NCBI RefSeq assembly: GCF_003096675.1
Contig: NZ_QEKW01000002.1
Location: forward strand, 1-64,000
Direction: 5' to 3'
Source of the DNA: Actinomycetospora cinnamomea
GTDB lineage: Bacteria; Actinomycetota; Actinomycetes; Mycobacteriales; Pseudonocardiaceae
DNA length: 64,000 nt
Positions 7,829 through 16,169 of this stretch are shown here, one piece after another. Numbering within the stretch: position 1 is the stretch's first letter; each line of letters starts with the position of its first letter. The translations under genes and the position numbers were made by a program. Under the pieces are notes generated by a model, which saw only the letters and a list, made by a program, of their open reading frames with translations, did not search any database and was not told where the DNA came from.

Positions 7829-8605
7829 GTGGGTCCGGGGCAGGGGCGGGCGTTCCTGGGGGTGCTGGGCCGTGACCTCGCGGTCACGGGCAAGGAGTTC
7901 GGCAGCTTCATCAGCCAGGTGCTGGTGCAGCCGTTCTTCCTGCTGTTCGTCTTCGGCGTCGTGCTGGGCCAGCTCGGTTACGTGACGCCGGACTACGCCC
8001 AGCTGCTGCTGCCCGGGCTGCTGGCGCTCAACGCGTTCTTCGTGGCCGTGCAGGCGACGGCGTTGCCCCTGGTCATCGACTTCTCGTACACCAAGGAGAT
8101 CGAGGACCGGCTGCTCGCGCCGCTCTCGACGCGCCTGGTGGCCGTCGAGAAGATCGTGTTCGGCGCGATGCGCGGGCTGTTCGGGTCGCTGGTGATGATC
8201 CCGGTCGGCTACCTCGTGCTCGACCGCGTGGACTGGGACCTCAGCGGGCTGCCCTGGGCGGCGGTCCTGCTGGTGCTCGGCTCGTTGTCGGGTGGGGCGG
8301 CGGGGCTGGTCATCGGCACGCTGGTCTCGCCGCGGCGCATCAACGTCGTGTTCGCGGTCGTGATCACCCCGCTGCTGTTCACTGGCTCGACGCAGTTCCC
8401 GTTCCTGCAGCTGGAGAACCTGCGATGGTTCCAGGTGATCTGCGCGTTCAACCCGATCACCTACGTCTCCGAGGGGCTGCGCGGCGCGCTGACCCCGGCG
8501 GTACCGCACCTGCCCGCGTGGATCTGCCTGCTCGCGCTGCTGGCGTCGTGCGTGCTGTTCGGGGCCATCGGCCTCCGGGGTTTCCTGCGCCGCGCGCTGG
8601 ACTGA
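7829..8605 (+). CDS. ABC-2 type permease, 5' end displaced by IS110
   Basis: About 258 residues with six hydrophobic segments; typical ABC-2 permease features include the N-terminal amphipathic region before VLVQPFFLLFVFGVVLG and the conserved C-terminal FNPITYVSEGLRGAL. Partner of the ATPase at 5288. The coding frame extends upstream to ATCAGCGCGCCG at 7811, where IS110 replaced the original GTG. The first remaining normal start is the GTG at 7829, which lacks a clear ribosome site, although the IS end places GGGAAGG upstream of the ATC at 7811. The exporter may be inactive or poorly translated. Confidence 0.85.
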   Translation: MGPGQGRAFLGVLGRDLAVTGKEFGSFISQVLVQPFFLLFVFGVVLGQLGYVTPDYAQLLLPGLLALNAFFVAVQATALPLVIDFSYTKEIEDRLLAPLSTRLVAVEKIVFGAMRGLFGSLVMIPVGYLVLDRVDWDLSGLPWAAVLLVLGSLSGGAAGLVIGTLVSPRRINVVFAVVITPLLFTGSTQFPFLQLENLRWFQVICAFNPITYVSEGLRGALTPAVPHLPAWICLLALLASCVLFGAIGLRGFLRRALD

Positions 8606-8679
8606 GCGCCGGCAGGGACCGCTCCCGACGTTCTGCTGATCGGGGGTACACGGCGACGCGAGCCGGGTAGGCCCGGGCC

Positions 8680-9390
8680 ATGCGACACCAGGAGTTCCTC
8701 GCCGGCGTGGCCACACGAGGTGGCTTCGCCCAGACCGACGACGCCCGCCGTGCGGCCGACGCCGTGCTCGCCACGCTGGCCGAGCACCTGCCGAGCGACG
8801 ACCGCGACGCGCTGGCGAAGGCGCTGCCGAACCTCCTCGAGCAGGAGGCGGGCGTCGACACGGCCGGTGGCGGCGGCACCCCGACCGAGGCCGGCCTCGT
8901 CGACGAGGTCGCGCGCCGCAGCGGCTGGGAGCCCGAGCGCGCCCGCTACGCGCTGACCGCGGTGATCGGCCAGCTGAACGCCGAGGACGCCGACCTGGGC
9001 GAGCGCATCGGGCGGGTCGTGCCGGAGGACCTGCGCGGCAGCGGCCCCACGGTGCCGCCGGACGCTGCGTCCGTGGGGGCCCAGGGTCGGCCGCAGCCGG
9101 TGGACCCCGACGAACTGGAACGCGTGCTGCGCCAGCTCACCGACTGGTCGGGCGACGTCTCCGGCATCGAGCGCACCGTCTCGCTGCCCGCGGAGCACCT
9201 CGACCTCGTCCTCGAGCGCCTCCGCGCGGCCGAGAGCGAGATCGGCGCCCGGCTGCGCATCGTCGAGCGCACGCCCACCTCGCTGACCGTGCGCGCGCGC
9301 ACCGAGAGCATGGGTGTCGTCGCCGCCCTCGACCTCGACCTCGCCGCCCGCTTCGACGACATCGTCGCCTCGGTGGGCTCGGCGGCCTGA
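8680..9390 (+). CDS. DUF2267 protein with C-terminal degenerate pterin-4a-carbinolamine dehydratase-like domain
   Basis: 236 residues. Residues about 1-120 match the DUF2267 pattern (MRHQEFLAGVATRGGF, ADAVLATLAEHLP, LPNLLEQE). Residues about 147-236 look like a PCD fold: LTDWSGDVSGIERTVSLP, a middle helix, and a C-terminal strand/helix VVAALDLDLAARFDDIV. The usual catalytic histidine pair (HHP) and the later Thr-His are absent; the positions read GARLRIVER and ARTESMG. The second domain is therefore probably non-enzymatic. The fusion assignment is by pattern recognition and needs a profile search. Function unknown. Confidence 0.72.
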   Translation: MRHQEFLAGVATRGGFAQTDDARRAADAVLATLAEHLPSDDRDALAKALPNLLEQEAGVDTAGGGGTPTEAGLVDEVARRSGWEPERARYALTAVIGQLNAEDADLGERIGRVVPEDLRGSGPTVPPDAASVGAQGRPQPVDPDELERVLRQLTDWSGDVSGIERTVSLPAEHLDLVLERLRAAESEIGARLRIVERTPTSLTVRARTESMGVVAALDLDLAARFDDIVASVGSAA

Positions 9391-9400
9391 TGCTGCGCCC

Positions 9401-9440
9401 GTGAGCGATCTGGGTCGCCACGGCGACCCGGATCGCTCAC
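9401..9440. repeat. 40-bp dispersed palindrome, class B copy 1 (bidirectional terminator)
   Basis: GTGAGCGATCTGGGTCGCC and GGCGACCCGGATCGCTCAC form a near-perfect stem. It lies between convergent genes, 10 bases from the TGA of the DUF2267 gene and 9 bases from the stop of the DinB-type gene. Confidence 0.85.
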
Positions 9441-9449
9441 GTGGGCCGC

Positions 9450-10058
9450 TCAGACCACGCTGAAACCCGCGGGCAGGGGCGCGCGGCCGGTGAGAGCGTG
9501 GATGATCGCCGGGCCGTGGCCCAGCCGGACGCCGGTGCGGGCGAGCAGGGCGGCCACGCCGGCCGTCGTCCCCTCCGAGAACGTCACGTCCAGCCCGGTC
9601 GCGGCCGCGATGTCGTGGCCGTGCACCACGAGCTCCACGGTGCGCGTCGGCACGTAGGACGCGACGCGCAGCCCGCCGGCGATGGTCTCGATCAGCGCGT
9701 CCGGGTCCGCCGCGCGGGCGGCCGCCACCGCGCGGTCGGCGAGGTCACGGAACGCGCCCGCCGGGTCGTCGCCGAGCGCGGCCCCGGCGTCGCGGCCCCG
9801 CTGGGCGACCGCGGCCTGGTCGAAGCCCTCGCCGGTCATCGACGGCAGCAGGGCGTAGTAGCCCTCGGGGTCGGGGACGTCCTCGCGCTCCGCGGGGCGT
9901 CCGAGGTAGGTCAGGACGGTGACGAACGACCGGCTCGTGTGCCCCACCAGCGCGCGCAGGTCCCACTCACCCAGCGCGGGCCGGTCCCAGGCGTCGTCCG
10001 GGATCCGCGCCACCAGCTCCGTCACGGCCGTCGCGGCCTCGGCGTAGGCATCCAGCAC
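9450..10058 (-). CDS. Maleylpyruvate isomerase-family mycothiol-dependent enzyme (DinB-like)
   Basis: 202 residues from a GTG at 10058. The N-terminal helical DinB/MDMPI fold starts LDAYAEAATAVTELVARIP and contains WDLRALVGHTSRS; the His there and the HxH of LVVHGHDIA are the usual metal-ligand positions. Family members use mycothiol as thiol cofactor, but most are uncharacterised. The frame runs on to 10094, but that part lies inside a 40-bp palindrome, so the downstream GTG, immediately after the palindrome and at the normal family N-terminus, is preferred. It is downstream of the wrbA-like gene in the same direction. Confidence 0.78.
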   Translation of the reverse strand: MLDAYAEAATAVTELVARIPDDAWDRPALGEWDLRALVGHTSRSFVTVLTYLGRPAEREDVPDPEGYYALLPSMTGEGFDQAAVAQRGRDAGAALGDDPAGAFRDLADRAVAAARAADPDALIETIAGGLRVASYVPTRTVELVVHGHDIAAATGLDVTFSEGTTAGVAALLARTGVRLGHGPAIIHALTGRAPLPAGFSVV

Positions 10059-10098
10059 GTGAGCGATCTTCTCGGCTATAGCTGGGAAAATCACTCAC
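10059..10098. repeat. 40-bp dispersed palindrome, class B copy 2
   Basis: GTGAGCGATCTTCTCGGCTA and TAGCTGGGAAAATCACTCAC pair with a few G-U or mismatch positions. It separates the wrbA-like gene (stop at 10106) from the next co-directional gene, whose GTG start is directly adjacent. It could terminate wrbA transcripts or mask the downstream start. Confidence 0.8.
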
Positions 10099-10105
10099 AT
10101 GGGAC

Positions 10106-10714
10106 CTACGCGATCAGCTTCGCCGTCACCTGTGCCAGGCGGGTGCCCTGGACGCGGGCGGCGTGCAGCGCGTCGTCGTCGGGCGCGGCCGACTTCTTCG
10201 ACACCCACGACGCGCCGTAAGGGTTCCCCGAGGACATGAGCGACGGGTCGGCGGCGTAGCCGAGCGGCATCACCAGCGTGCCCCAGTGGTAGAGCACGTT
10301 GTTCATCGCGAGGATCGTCGACTCCAGCCCCCCGTGGCCGGTCGACGCGCTGGTGAACGCCGTGCCGACCTTGTCCGCGAGCTTGCCCTGCGCCCACAGC
10401 CCGCCGGTGGTGTCCATGAACGCCTTGAGCTGCTCGGCGGCGTTGCCGAACCGCGTCGGGCTGCCGAACGCCATGCCGTCGGCCCACTCGAGGTCGTCGA
10501 GGGAGGCCTGCGTGTCGTACGGGTTGCCCTCCACCCAGGCCTTCCACCGGCGGTTCGCCTCGATCGCCTCGGCCGGTGCCCGCTCGGCGACCGGCCGCAC
10601 GCGCGTCTCGGCGCCGGCGTCGCGGGCCCCCTGCGCGAGCGCCTCGGCGAGCGCGGCCACGTTGCCGGTCGCGGAGTAGAAGACGACGACGATGCGGGGC
10701 GCACGGTCGGTCAC
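10106..10714 (-). CDS. WrbA-type NAD(P)H:quinone oxidoreductase (flavodoxin fold)
   Basis: 202 residues, the standard WrbA length. The FMN phosphate loop is VVFYSATGNVAALAEAL; further flavodoxin/WrbA motifs are FGSPTRFGNAAEQLKAFMD, GTAFTSASTGHGGLEST and a C-terminal GTRLAQVTAKL. The family reduces quinones by two electrons with FMN. GTG at 10714 follows GGGAGG at about 6 bases; the longer open frame upstream is not needed. It is divergent from the PucR gene at 10806. Confidence 0.9.
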   Translation of the reverse strand: MTDRAPRIVVVFYSATGNVAALAEALAQGARDAGAETRVRPVAERAPAEAIEANRRWKAWVEGNPYDTQASLDDLEWADGMAFGSPTRFGNAAEQLKAFMDTTGGLWAQGKLADKVGTAFTSASTGHGGLESTILAMNNVLYHWGTLVMPLGYAADPSLMSSGNPYGASWVSKKSAAPDDDALHAARVQGTRLAQVTAKLIA

Positions 10715-10805
10715 GGGGCCTCCCGGGGTCGGGGTCGGGCCCCCGATCATGACGAGCCGCCCGTTCCGGCCGCGCACCGGGCCGCGACGGAGCAGACTGG
10801 TGCAC

Positions 10806-12107
10806 GTGACGACCCGGGAGGCGCGTGGGACGCCGCCGAGGGCCGCGGCTGCGGACACCGCGGGCCCGCGCGGCCTCGTCGCCCTCTACCGGCGCCTGTC
10901 CGGGCTGGTCGCCGCGCCGACCGCGGACGTCCAGGCCGTCGCCGCCGTCGTCGCGGGCGAGCTCGGCGTGCTCGCGGCCGTGGTCGGGCCGTCCTGCGAG
11001 GTGCTCGCCGCCGCGGCGCCGGGCCTCGGGCTGCCCGAGGCGTCGGGGCTGGTGCGCGGCGCGGCCTGGACGCGCACGCTCGAGACCGCCGCGGCGGCCG
11101 GCCGTGCCCTGCGGGTGCCCGGGGCCGGCACGCGGGTCCAGGTCGTGGCCCCGGTGCTGCTCGGTCCCGAGGTCCCGGCCTTTCTCGTCGCCGAGGAGGA
11201 CACGGCGGGCCGCGACCGCCCCGAGGCCCTGACGGGTGACGACGTCCTGCTGCTCGTCGCCGAGCACGCCGCCACGGTGGTCGGGGTGCTCGCCGGGCGC
11301 GACCGGGTGCTGGCCACGGCCGCGGGCCAGGTCCGGGGCGACCTCGTGTCGGGGCTGCTGCTCGATCGGGCCCGCGACGCCGACCAGGCCGCCCAGTGGG
11401 CCGAGCACGTCGGCTACGACCACGGCGTCCCGCACCGCGTCGTGGTGGTGTCCCCGGACGACGACGATGCCTACGGCGCGGGGCCCGCGAGCCTGCTCGG
11501 CGAGGCCGAGGAGCACCTGCTCGCCGCCGCCCCGTCCGCGCTGACCGTCGTGCGCGACAGCGAGACCGTGGCCGTCGTGCCCGAGTCCGCCGACCCCGTC
11601 GCCGTCGGCGCCGCCTGTGCCCGCCGCCTCGCCCGGGGGCGCGTCCCCGATCCGGACGCCCAGTGGCCGGTCAGCGTCGCCGTGGGCGGGCCGGTCAGCG
11701 CGCCGGGGGAGATCGCCGCGTCGTACGACCAGGCGCGCCGCACCCTCGTCGCCGCGCGCCGGCTCGGGCGGGCCGGGCGCGTGCTGCGCTTCGACGACCT
11801 GGGCGTGCACCGCCTCCTGCTGCAGATCCCCGACCCCGACGCCGCCCGGGCGTTCGCCCACGAGGTGCTGGGCCGCCTCGTCACCGACCGCTCCGAGCGC
11901 ACGGTCGAGCTGCTGCGCACCCTCGCCCGCTACTTCCGCGAGGACGGCAGCCCCCAGCGCGTGGCGCGGGCGCTCAACGTCCACCCCAACACCGTCGGCT
12001 ACCGGCTGCGGCGGGCCGAGGAGCTCAGCGGCCTGCGCCTGGACACCTACCGCGACCGGCTCGCCGCCCAGGTCGCGCTGGAGATCCTCGGGGAGATGGA
12101 GGGGTGA
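10806..12107 (+). CDS. PucR-family transcriptional regulator
   Basis: About 433 residues. The N-terminal region (about 20-190) is GAF-like, the middle (about 200-330) resembles the CdaR/GGDEF-like domain, and the C-terminus carries the PucR-type helix-turn-helix NVHPNTVGYRLRRAEELSGL. GTG at 10806 is chosen near the natural N-terminus; another GTG at 10800 is in frame and no strong ribosome site is present, so translation may be leaderless. Its TGA overlaps the GTG of the methyltransferase-MTHFR fusion by four bases, so the two are translationally coupled and it probably controls methionine or one-carbon metabolism, or senses a related metabolite. Confidence 0.85.
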   Translation: MTTREARGTPPRAAAADTAGPRGLVALYRRLSGLVAAPTADVQAVAAVVAGELGVLAAVVGPSCEVLAAAAPGLGLPEASGLVRGAAWTRTLETAAAAGRALRVPGAGTRVQVVAPVLLGPEVPAFLVAEEDTAGRDRPEALTGDDVLLLVAEHAATVVGVLAGRDRVLATAAGQVRGDLVSGLLLDRARDADQAAQWAEHVGYDHGVPHRVVVVSPDDDDAYGAGPASLLGEAEEHLLAAAPSALTVVRDSETVAVVPESADPVAVGAACARRLARGRVPDPDAQWPVSVAVGGPVSAPGEIAASYDQARRTLVAARRLGRAGRVLRFDDLGVHRLLLQIPDPDAARAFAHEVLGRLVTDRSERTVELLRTLARYFREDGSPQRVARALNVHPNTVGYRLRRAEELSGLRLDTYRDRLAAQVALEILGEMEG

Positions 12108-14038
12108 GCGAGTCCTTCACCGAGGCGCTGGCCCGCCGGGTGCTGCTGTGCGACGGCGCGATGGGCACGCTCGCGCGGGCCAGCGGCGGCCAGGTCGAGG
12201 GGCCCGGCGCCGAGCTCTGCGTCGTGGCCCCGGAGCTGGTCGGCGCCCTGCACGAGCGCTACCTCGCCGCCGGCGCCGACGTGCTGCAGACCCACACGTT
12301 CGGCGCCTCGCGCCCGCGCCTCGAGCGTCACGGGCTGGCGCGGCGCACCCGCGAGCTCAACCGCGCGGGCGCCCGTCTCGCCGTCGAGGCGCGGGACCGC
12401 GCCGGGCGTCCCGCCTGGGTCGCGGGCTCGGTCTCGCCGGTGACGCCGCCGGGGCGCGGCAGTCCCGTCGACGCCGCGGAGGCGGCCGCCGCGATCCGCG
12501 AGCAGGTCACCGCCCTCGTCGAGGGCGGGGTCGACCTCATCCTGTTCGAGACGTTCAGCCGGGCCGACGAGCTGCTCGCCGCGGTGCGCGCCGTGCGCGA
12601 GGTGACCGACCTGCCCGTCGTGGCCCAGGCCACCTTCGTCGACGAGGACGGTGGACCCCTGACCGCGGCCGGCGAGTCCCCGGCCGACGTCGTCGCCCGG
12701 CTCGCCGACGCCGGCGCGGCGGCCGTCGGCAGCAACTGCACGCTCGGCCCCCAGGGCCTGCTCGACGTCCTGCGCCGGATGGGCCCCAACGGTGGTGGCC
12801 CCGCGCTCACCGCCCAGCCCAACGCCGGGCTGCCGCACGTCGTCGCCGACCGCAGCGTGCGCTTCGCGGGCGACGCCGAGCACTTCGCGCGCTACGTCCT
12901 GCGCTACGTCACGGCCGGAGCACGGCTGGTCGGCGGCTGCTGCGGCACGACGCCCGAGCACATCGCCGCCGCGGCCGCCGCGCTGACCGCCCACGACGCC
13001 TGGGCGCCGCCGCCGGACCCGGACCCCGCGCCCGCTCCCGTCGTGGTCACCAGCCGCGCCACGGTGCCCGACGAGCTGCCCCCGGAGGCCGCCGCCGCGC
13101 GCGGGCGGGGAGCACTGGACCGGTGGCTGCGCCGCCGCGGGACGCGGGAGTTCCTCGTCGCCGCCGAGATCGCCGGCCCCGGCGGCCCGGACGAGCACCT
13201 CGGCCGCGCCCGCCGGGCCGTCGCCGGTGGCGCCTCCGCGCTGTGGGTCAGCCGCCCGCGGGCGCGGCGTGTCACGACCAGCACCGCCGGGCTCGCGCTG
13301 CACCTGCACGACGGCGTCGACGTCGACACGGTCCTGACGGTGACGAGCTGGCAGACGAGCATGCTCGCCCTGCAGGCCGACCTGCTGGGACTGCACGCCC
13401 TGGGCCTGCGCGCCCTCGTGTGCGAGACGGGCAACCCGCCGGTGCACGCCGAGCAGGCCGTGCGCGACGGGGTGTGGGAGGTCGACGGCGCCCAGCTGCT
13501 GCGGATGGCCGCGGGGCTCAACCGCGGTGTCGACGCGGACGGCGTCGAGCTCGGGGTGGCGACGGCGTTCCGCCTCGGTGCCCGCGTGACGCCCGGCGCC
13601 GATGATCTCGAGCACGAGGCCGCCCGCGCCGTGGCCAAGGTCGAGGCGGGCGCCGAGTTCCTCGTGTCGCGGCCGGTGTTCGAGGTCGAGCGGCTGAAGG
13701 TGGTGGTCGACGCGCTCGACGTGGCCGGGTGCCGGGTGCCGGTGCTCGTCTCGGTCGGCGCACTGACGGGCTACGCGCAGGCCGAGTACCTGCGCCACGA
13801 GGTGCCCGACGTCGTCGTCCCCGACGAGGTCCTGGAGGCGATGCGCCGCGCGGGTGACGGGCCGGACGCGGCGCGGACGGGGTTGGCGCTGGCCTCGGAC
13901 CTGGTCGCGCTCGCCGCGGACGTGGTCGAGGGCGCCGTGGTGCGGTGGTCGGGGCCGGCACTGCCCGGCCTCGACCCGGGGACGGCCGTGGCCCGGCTGC
14001 GGGCCGCGGCCGGTGACGGGACGCGGGTCAGGCGGTGA
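12104..14038 (+). CDS. Homocysteine S-methyltransferase / methylenetetrahydrofolate reductase fusion
   Basis: 644 residues. Residues about 1-300 are a homocysteine S-methyltransferase: LCDGAMGT at the start, GSNC and GGCCGT supplying the three zinc-binding Cys. Residues about 340-635 resemble a MetF-type (beta/alpha)8 domain (FLVAAEIAGPGG, SWQTSMLALQADLLGLHALG, VAKVEAGAEFLVSRPVF). The arrangement resembles YitJ-like bifunctional proteins, which make and use methyl-THF for methionine synthesis; whether both activities are retained is not known. It overlaps the pucR stop by four bases and its 3' end overlaps the convergent small gene by 11 bases. Confidence 0.85.
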   Translation: MSESFTEALARRVLLCDGAMGTLARASGGQVEGPGAELCVVAPELVGALHERYLAAGADVLQTHTFGASRPRLERHGLARRTRELNRAGARLAVEARDRAGRPAWVAGSVSPVTPPGRGSPVDAAEAAAAIREQVTALVEGGVDLILFETFSRADELLAAVRAVREVTDLPVVAQATFVDEDGGPLTAAGESPADVVARLADAGAAAVGSNCTLGPQGLLDVLRRMGPNGGGPALTAQPNAGLPHVVADRSVRFAGDAEHFARYVLRYVTAGARLVGGCCGTTPEHIAAAAAALTAHDAWAPPPDPDPAPAPVVVTSRATVPDELPPEAAAARGRGALDRWLRRRGTREFLVAAEIAGPGGPDEHLGRARRAVAGGASALWVSRPRARRVTTSTAGLALHLHDGVDVDTVLTVTSWQTSMLALQADLLGLHALGLRALVCETGNPPVHAEQAVRDGVWEVDGAQLLRMAAGLNRGVDADGVELGVATAFRLGARVTPGADDLEHEAARAVAKVEAGAEFLVSRPVFEVERLKVVVDALDVAGCRVPVLVSVGALTGYAQAEYLRHEVPDVVVPDEVLEAMRRAGDGPDAARTGLALASDLVALAADVVEGAVVRWSGPALPGLDPGTAVARLRAAAGDGTRVRR

Positions 14039-14276
14039 GCGAGACGACCGGCGCCCGGGGCGGCTGGGCCGGCTGGACCAACTGGGCCGACTGGGCCGAC
14101 CGGGCCGGCTGCGTCGTCTGGGGCGGTTGCGCGACACCGCGCAGGCGGGCGACGGTCTCGCGCAGGTAGGCGACCTCGCGGGTCAGCGAGGCGACGGTCT
14201 CGCCGTCGAAGTCGTAGGACAGCTCCCGGGGCATGACCACGACCCCGCAGCAGGGGCACGTCGTCGGGGCGTTCAT
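14028..14276 (-). CDS. Small CPCC zinc-motif protein, 82 residues, unknown function
   Basis: ATG at 14276 is preceded by GAGGTGA at 5 bases. The N-terminus has TTCPCCGVVVMPRELSYD, a single CxxC knuckle that could bind zinc as a dimer. Residues about 27-45 are a heptad-like helix (VASLTREVAYLRETVARL). The C-terminal third is a low-complexity Gln/Ala/Pro tail built on short repeats of the CTGGGCCGA type. It overlaps the end of the methyltransferase fusion tail-to-tail by 11 bases. I do not recognise the family. Confidence 0.65.
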   Translation of the reverse strand: MNAPTTCPCCGVVVMPRELSYDFDGETVASLTREVAYLRETVARLRGVAQPPQTTQPARSAQSAQLVQPAQPPRAPVVSLTA

Positions 14277-14442
14277 GCAGGTCACCTCGGTGGTCGTCGG
14301 CGCGGTGCGGGCGCGTCGCGGGCCCGCTGCCACCAGTCTTCGGCAGCGCCCGCGGCCGGGCACTGTGCCCGCCCACAGAGATCACGACAGCGGCGTTGTG
14401 GCACACCACAGCGTGCGCCGACGATGCGTCCGGTCGGCCGGA

Positions 14443-15201
14443 TCAGGCTGCGTCGACCAGCCGAGCCCGCCACGCGTCGAGATCGGGCTCGGGCACCCCG
14501 GCCTCCCGCAGCGGGGTCCGCGGGTCGTCGTCGAGCAGGTCGAGCACGGCCTCGAGGTGCTCCGGGTCGACGCCGACGCGGGACGGGTCGGTGTCCGGGT
14601 CGAGCGCGCCCTGGGCGGCCAGGCGGTCGCGCAGCGGGGCGCGGTGGGCGTTGGTCACGGCGAAGTCGGCCGCGACGGCGTCGCGGGGCACCCCGGCGGC
14701 GCGCAGCAGCAGCGCGACGGCCACGCCGGTGCGGTCCTTGCCGGCGGCGCAGTGCACGAGCAGCGGCCCCGGCCCGTGGGCCGCAGCCCGGACGAGCGGG
14801 GGCATCCACGCCTCGCCGGTGCGGACCAGGAGCAGGTAGAGCTCGTCGAGACCCTTGCGCTGCCGCCGCTCGGGCGGCGCGCCCCGCATCAGCACGCCGG
14901 GCGCGAGCGCCTGGATCAGCGGCAACGGCAGCAGGTCGGCGCCGAGGTCGACGAGCGGGTGCGGCCGGCCGTCGAGCTCCTCGGGGTTGCGCAGGTCGAC
15001 GACGGTGCGGGGCGGCCAGTCCAGCCCGCCGGGCCCCCGTGTCGTCGCGTCGCCGTGCAGCGGCGCGTCCGAGCGCCACAGCACGCCCGGCCGCGTGCGG
15101 CCGCCGTCGACCGTCGGCATCCCCCCGACGTCCCGGAGGTTGGCGAGGTGCCGGACGGCCTCGATCTCGATGCCCTCGGTGGGCAGCGGAGTGACGGGCA
15201 A
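14443..15201 (-). CDS. Tyrosine/lipid phosphatase (MptpB-like protein-tyrosine phosphatase)
   Basis: 252 residues. The P-loop HCAAGKDRTG near residue 148 is the CX5R signature, with the extra Lys-Asp typical of the MptpB/LipA-type dual-specificity and phosphoinositide phosphatases. The N-terminal NLRDVGG and WRSDAP motifs are also characteristic. The start used is TTG at 15201, preceded by GAGGAGGGG. A weak stem-loop GTCCGG/CCGGAT follows the gene at about 14429-14443 and may terminate it. It is divergent from the GNAT gene at 15324. Cellular target unknown. Confidence 0.87.
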   Translation of the reverse strand: MPVTPLPTEGIEIEAVRHLANLRDVGGMPTVDGGRTRPGVLWRSDAPLHGDATTRGPGGLDWPPRTVVDLRNPEELDGRPHPLVDLGADLLPLPLIQALAPGVLMRGAPPERRQRKGLDELYLLLVRTGEAWMPPLVRAAAHGPGPLLVHCAAGKDRTGVAVALLLRAAGVPRDAVAADFAVTNAHRAPLRDRLAAQGALDPDTDPSRVGVDPEHLEAVLDLLDDDPRTPLREAGVPEPDLDAWRARLVDAA

Positions 15202-15323
15202 CGGGCCCCTCCTCGTCGTCGCGGGTCTCCCCCTCCATCATCGTCCCGCGCGACGCTGCTCCGGGGCCGGCGTGGGCGGCTTCACGCCGCCGCCTCACCC
15301 TCGCGACCCGCTCGACGCCCCCC

Positions 15324-16169
15324 ATGCTGGTGGGCGTGGGCTGGACGGTGACGGCGGACGCCGAGGAGTTCTGGCGGGCGACCGACCCCTATCTGCGGGC
15401 GCACCGGGTGGCATCGACCCTCGTTCTCTCGATCCTCGACACGCTCCGCTCCCGCGGGGGCGGGGTGTACGGCGCCCCGCCGGAGCTGGCGTGGTGGGAC
15501 GACGGCGCCGGCCCGTCCGCGCTGGTCGTGCACACCCCGCCGTACCGGCCCGTGGTGTCGGCGATGCCCGTGGACGCGGCCGCGGCGTGGGCGGCGCTGC
15601 GGCCGCGGCCGCGGCGCGTGCTCGGCCCCGCGGGCACCGTGGACCACCTGGCGCGGGCCTGGGACGCGACGGTCGACGTCCTCGTCGCCGAGCGCCTCCA
15701 CCGCCTCGCGGCGCTCCGGCCGCCGCGCGCGCCCGCCCCGACGCGGCCGGCGCGGGACGCGGACCGCGAGCTGCTGTGGTCGTGGGTGCAGGAGTTCCAC
15801 GACGAGGCCACACCGGACGACCCGCCCCCGCCGCGACCGGCTCTCGACGCGGCGGTCGACCAGGGGCGCATCGTGGTCGCGGTGACCGGCGGCGGGCCGG
15901 TGGCCTACGCCGCGGTGGGCCCGACCTCGCTCGCCACCGCGCGCATCGGGCCGGTCTACACGCGCCCCGAGCACCGCGGGCGCGGGCACGGGGCGACGGT
16001 CACCGCGGCGGCGGCCCGGCTCGCGCTCGCGCGCGGGGCCGAGGAGGTCCTGCTGTTCACCGACCTCGCCAACCCGACGAGCAACGCGCTCTACGCGCGG
16101 CTGGGATTCGTCGGCGTCACCGACGTCGTCGACGCCGCCCTCGTGCCGGTGGCGCGGAAGAACGTGTAG
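15324..16169 (+). CDS. GNAT-family N-acetyltransferase
   Basis: 281 residues. The C-terminal GNAT domain includes RIGPVYTRPEHRGRGHGATV, the acetyl-CoA pyrophosphate loop, and NPTSNALYARLGF at the end, the usual motif B. The N-terminal half (EEFWRATDPYLRAHRVASTL) matches acetyltransferases that begin with a non-catalytic helical region. The ATG at 15324 lacks a strong ribosome site, and a nearby in-frame GTG is an alternative. The last 79 bases overlap the convergent MerR-methyltransferase gene, an unusually long 3' overlap. Substrate unknown. Confidence 0.82.
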   Translation: MLVGVGWTVTADAEEFWRATDPYLRAHRVASTLVLSILDTLRSRGGGVYGAPPELAWWDDGAGPSALVVHTPPYRPVVSAMPVDAAAAWAALRPRPRRVLGPAGTVDHLARAWDATVDVLVAERLHRLAALRPPRAPAPTRPARDADRELLWSWVQEFHDEATPDDPPPPRPALDAAVDQGRIVVAVTGGGPVAYAAVGPTSLATARIGPVYTRPEHRGRGHGATVTAAAARLALARGAEEVLLFTDLANPTSNALYARLGFVGVTDVVDAALVPVARKNV

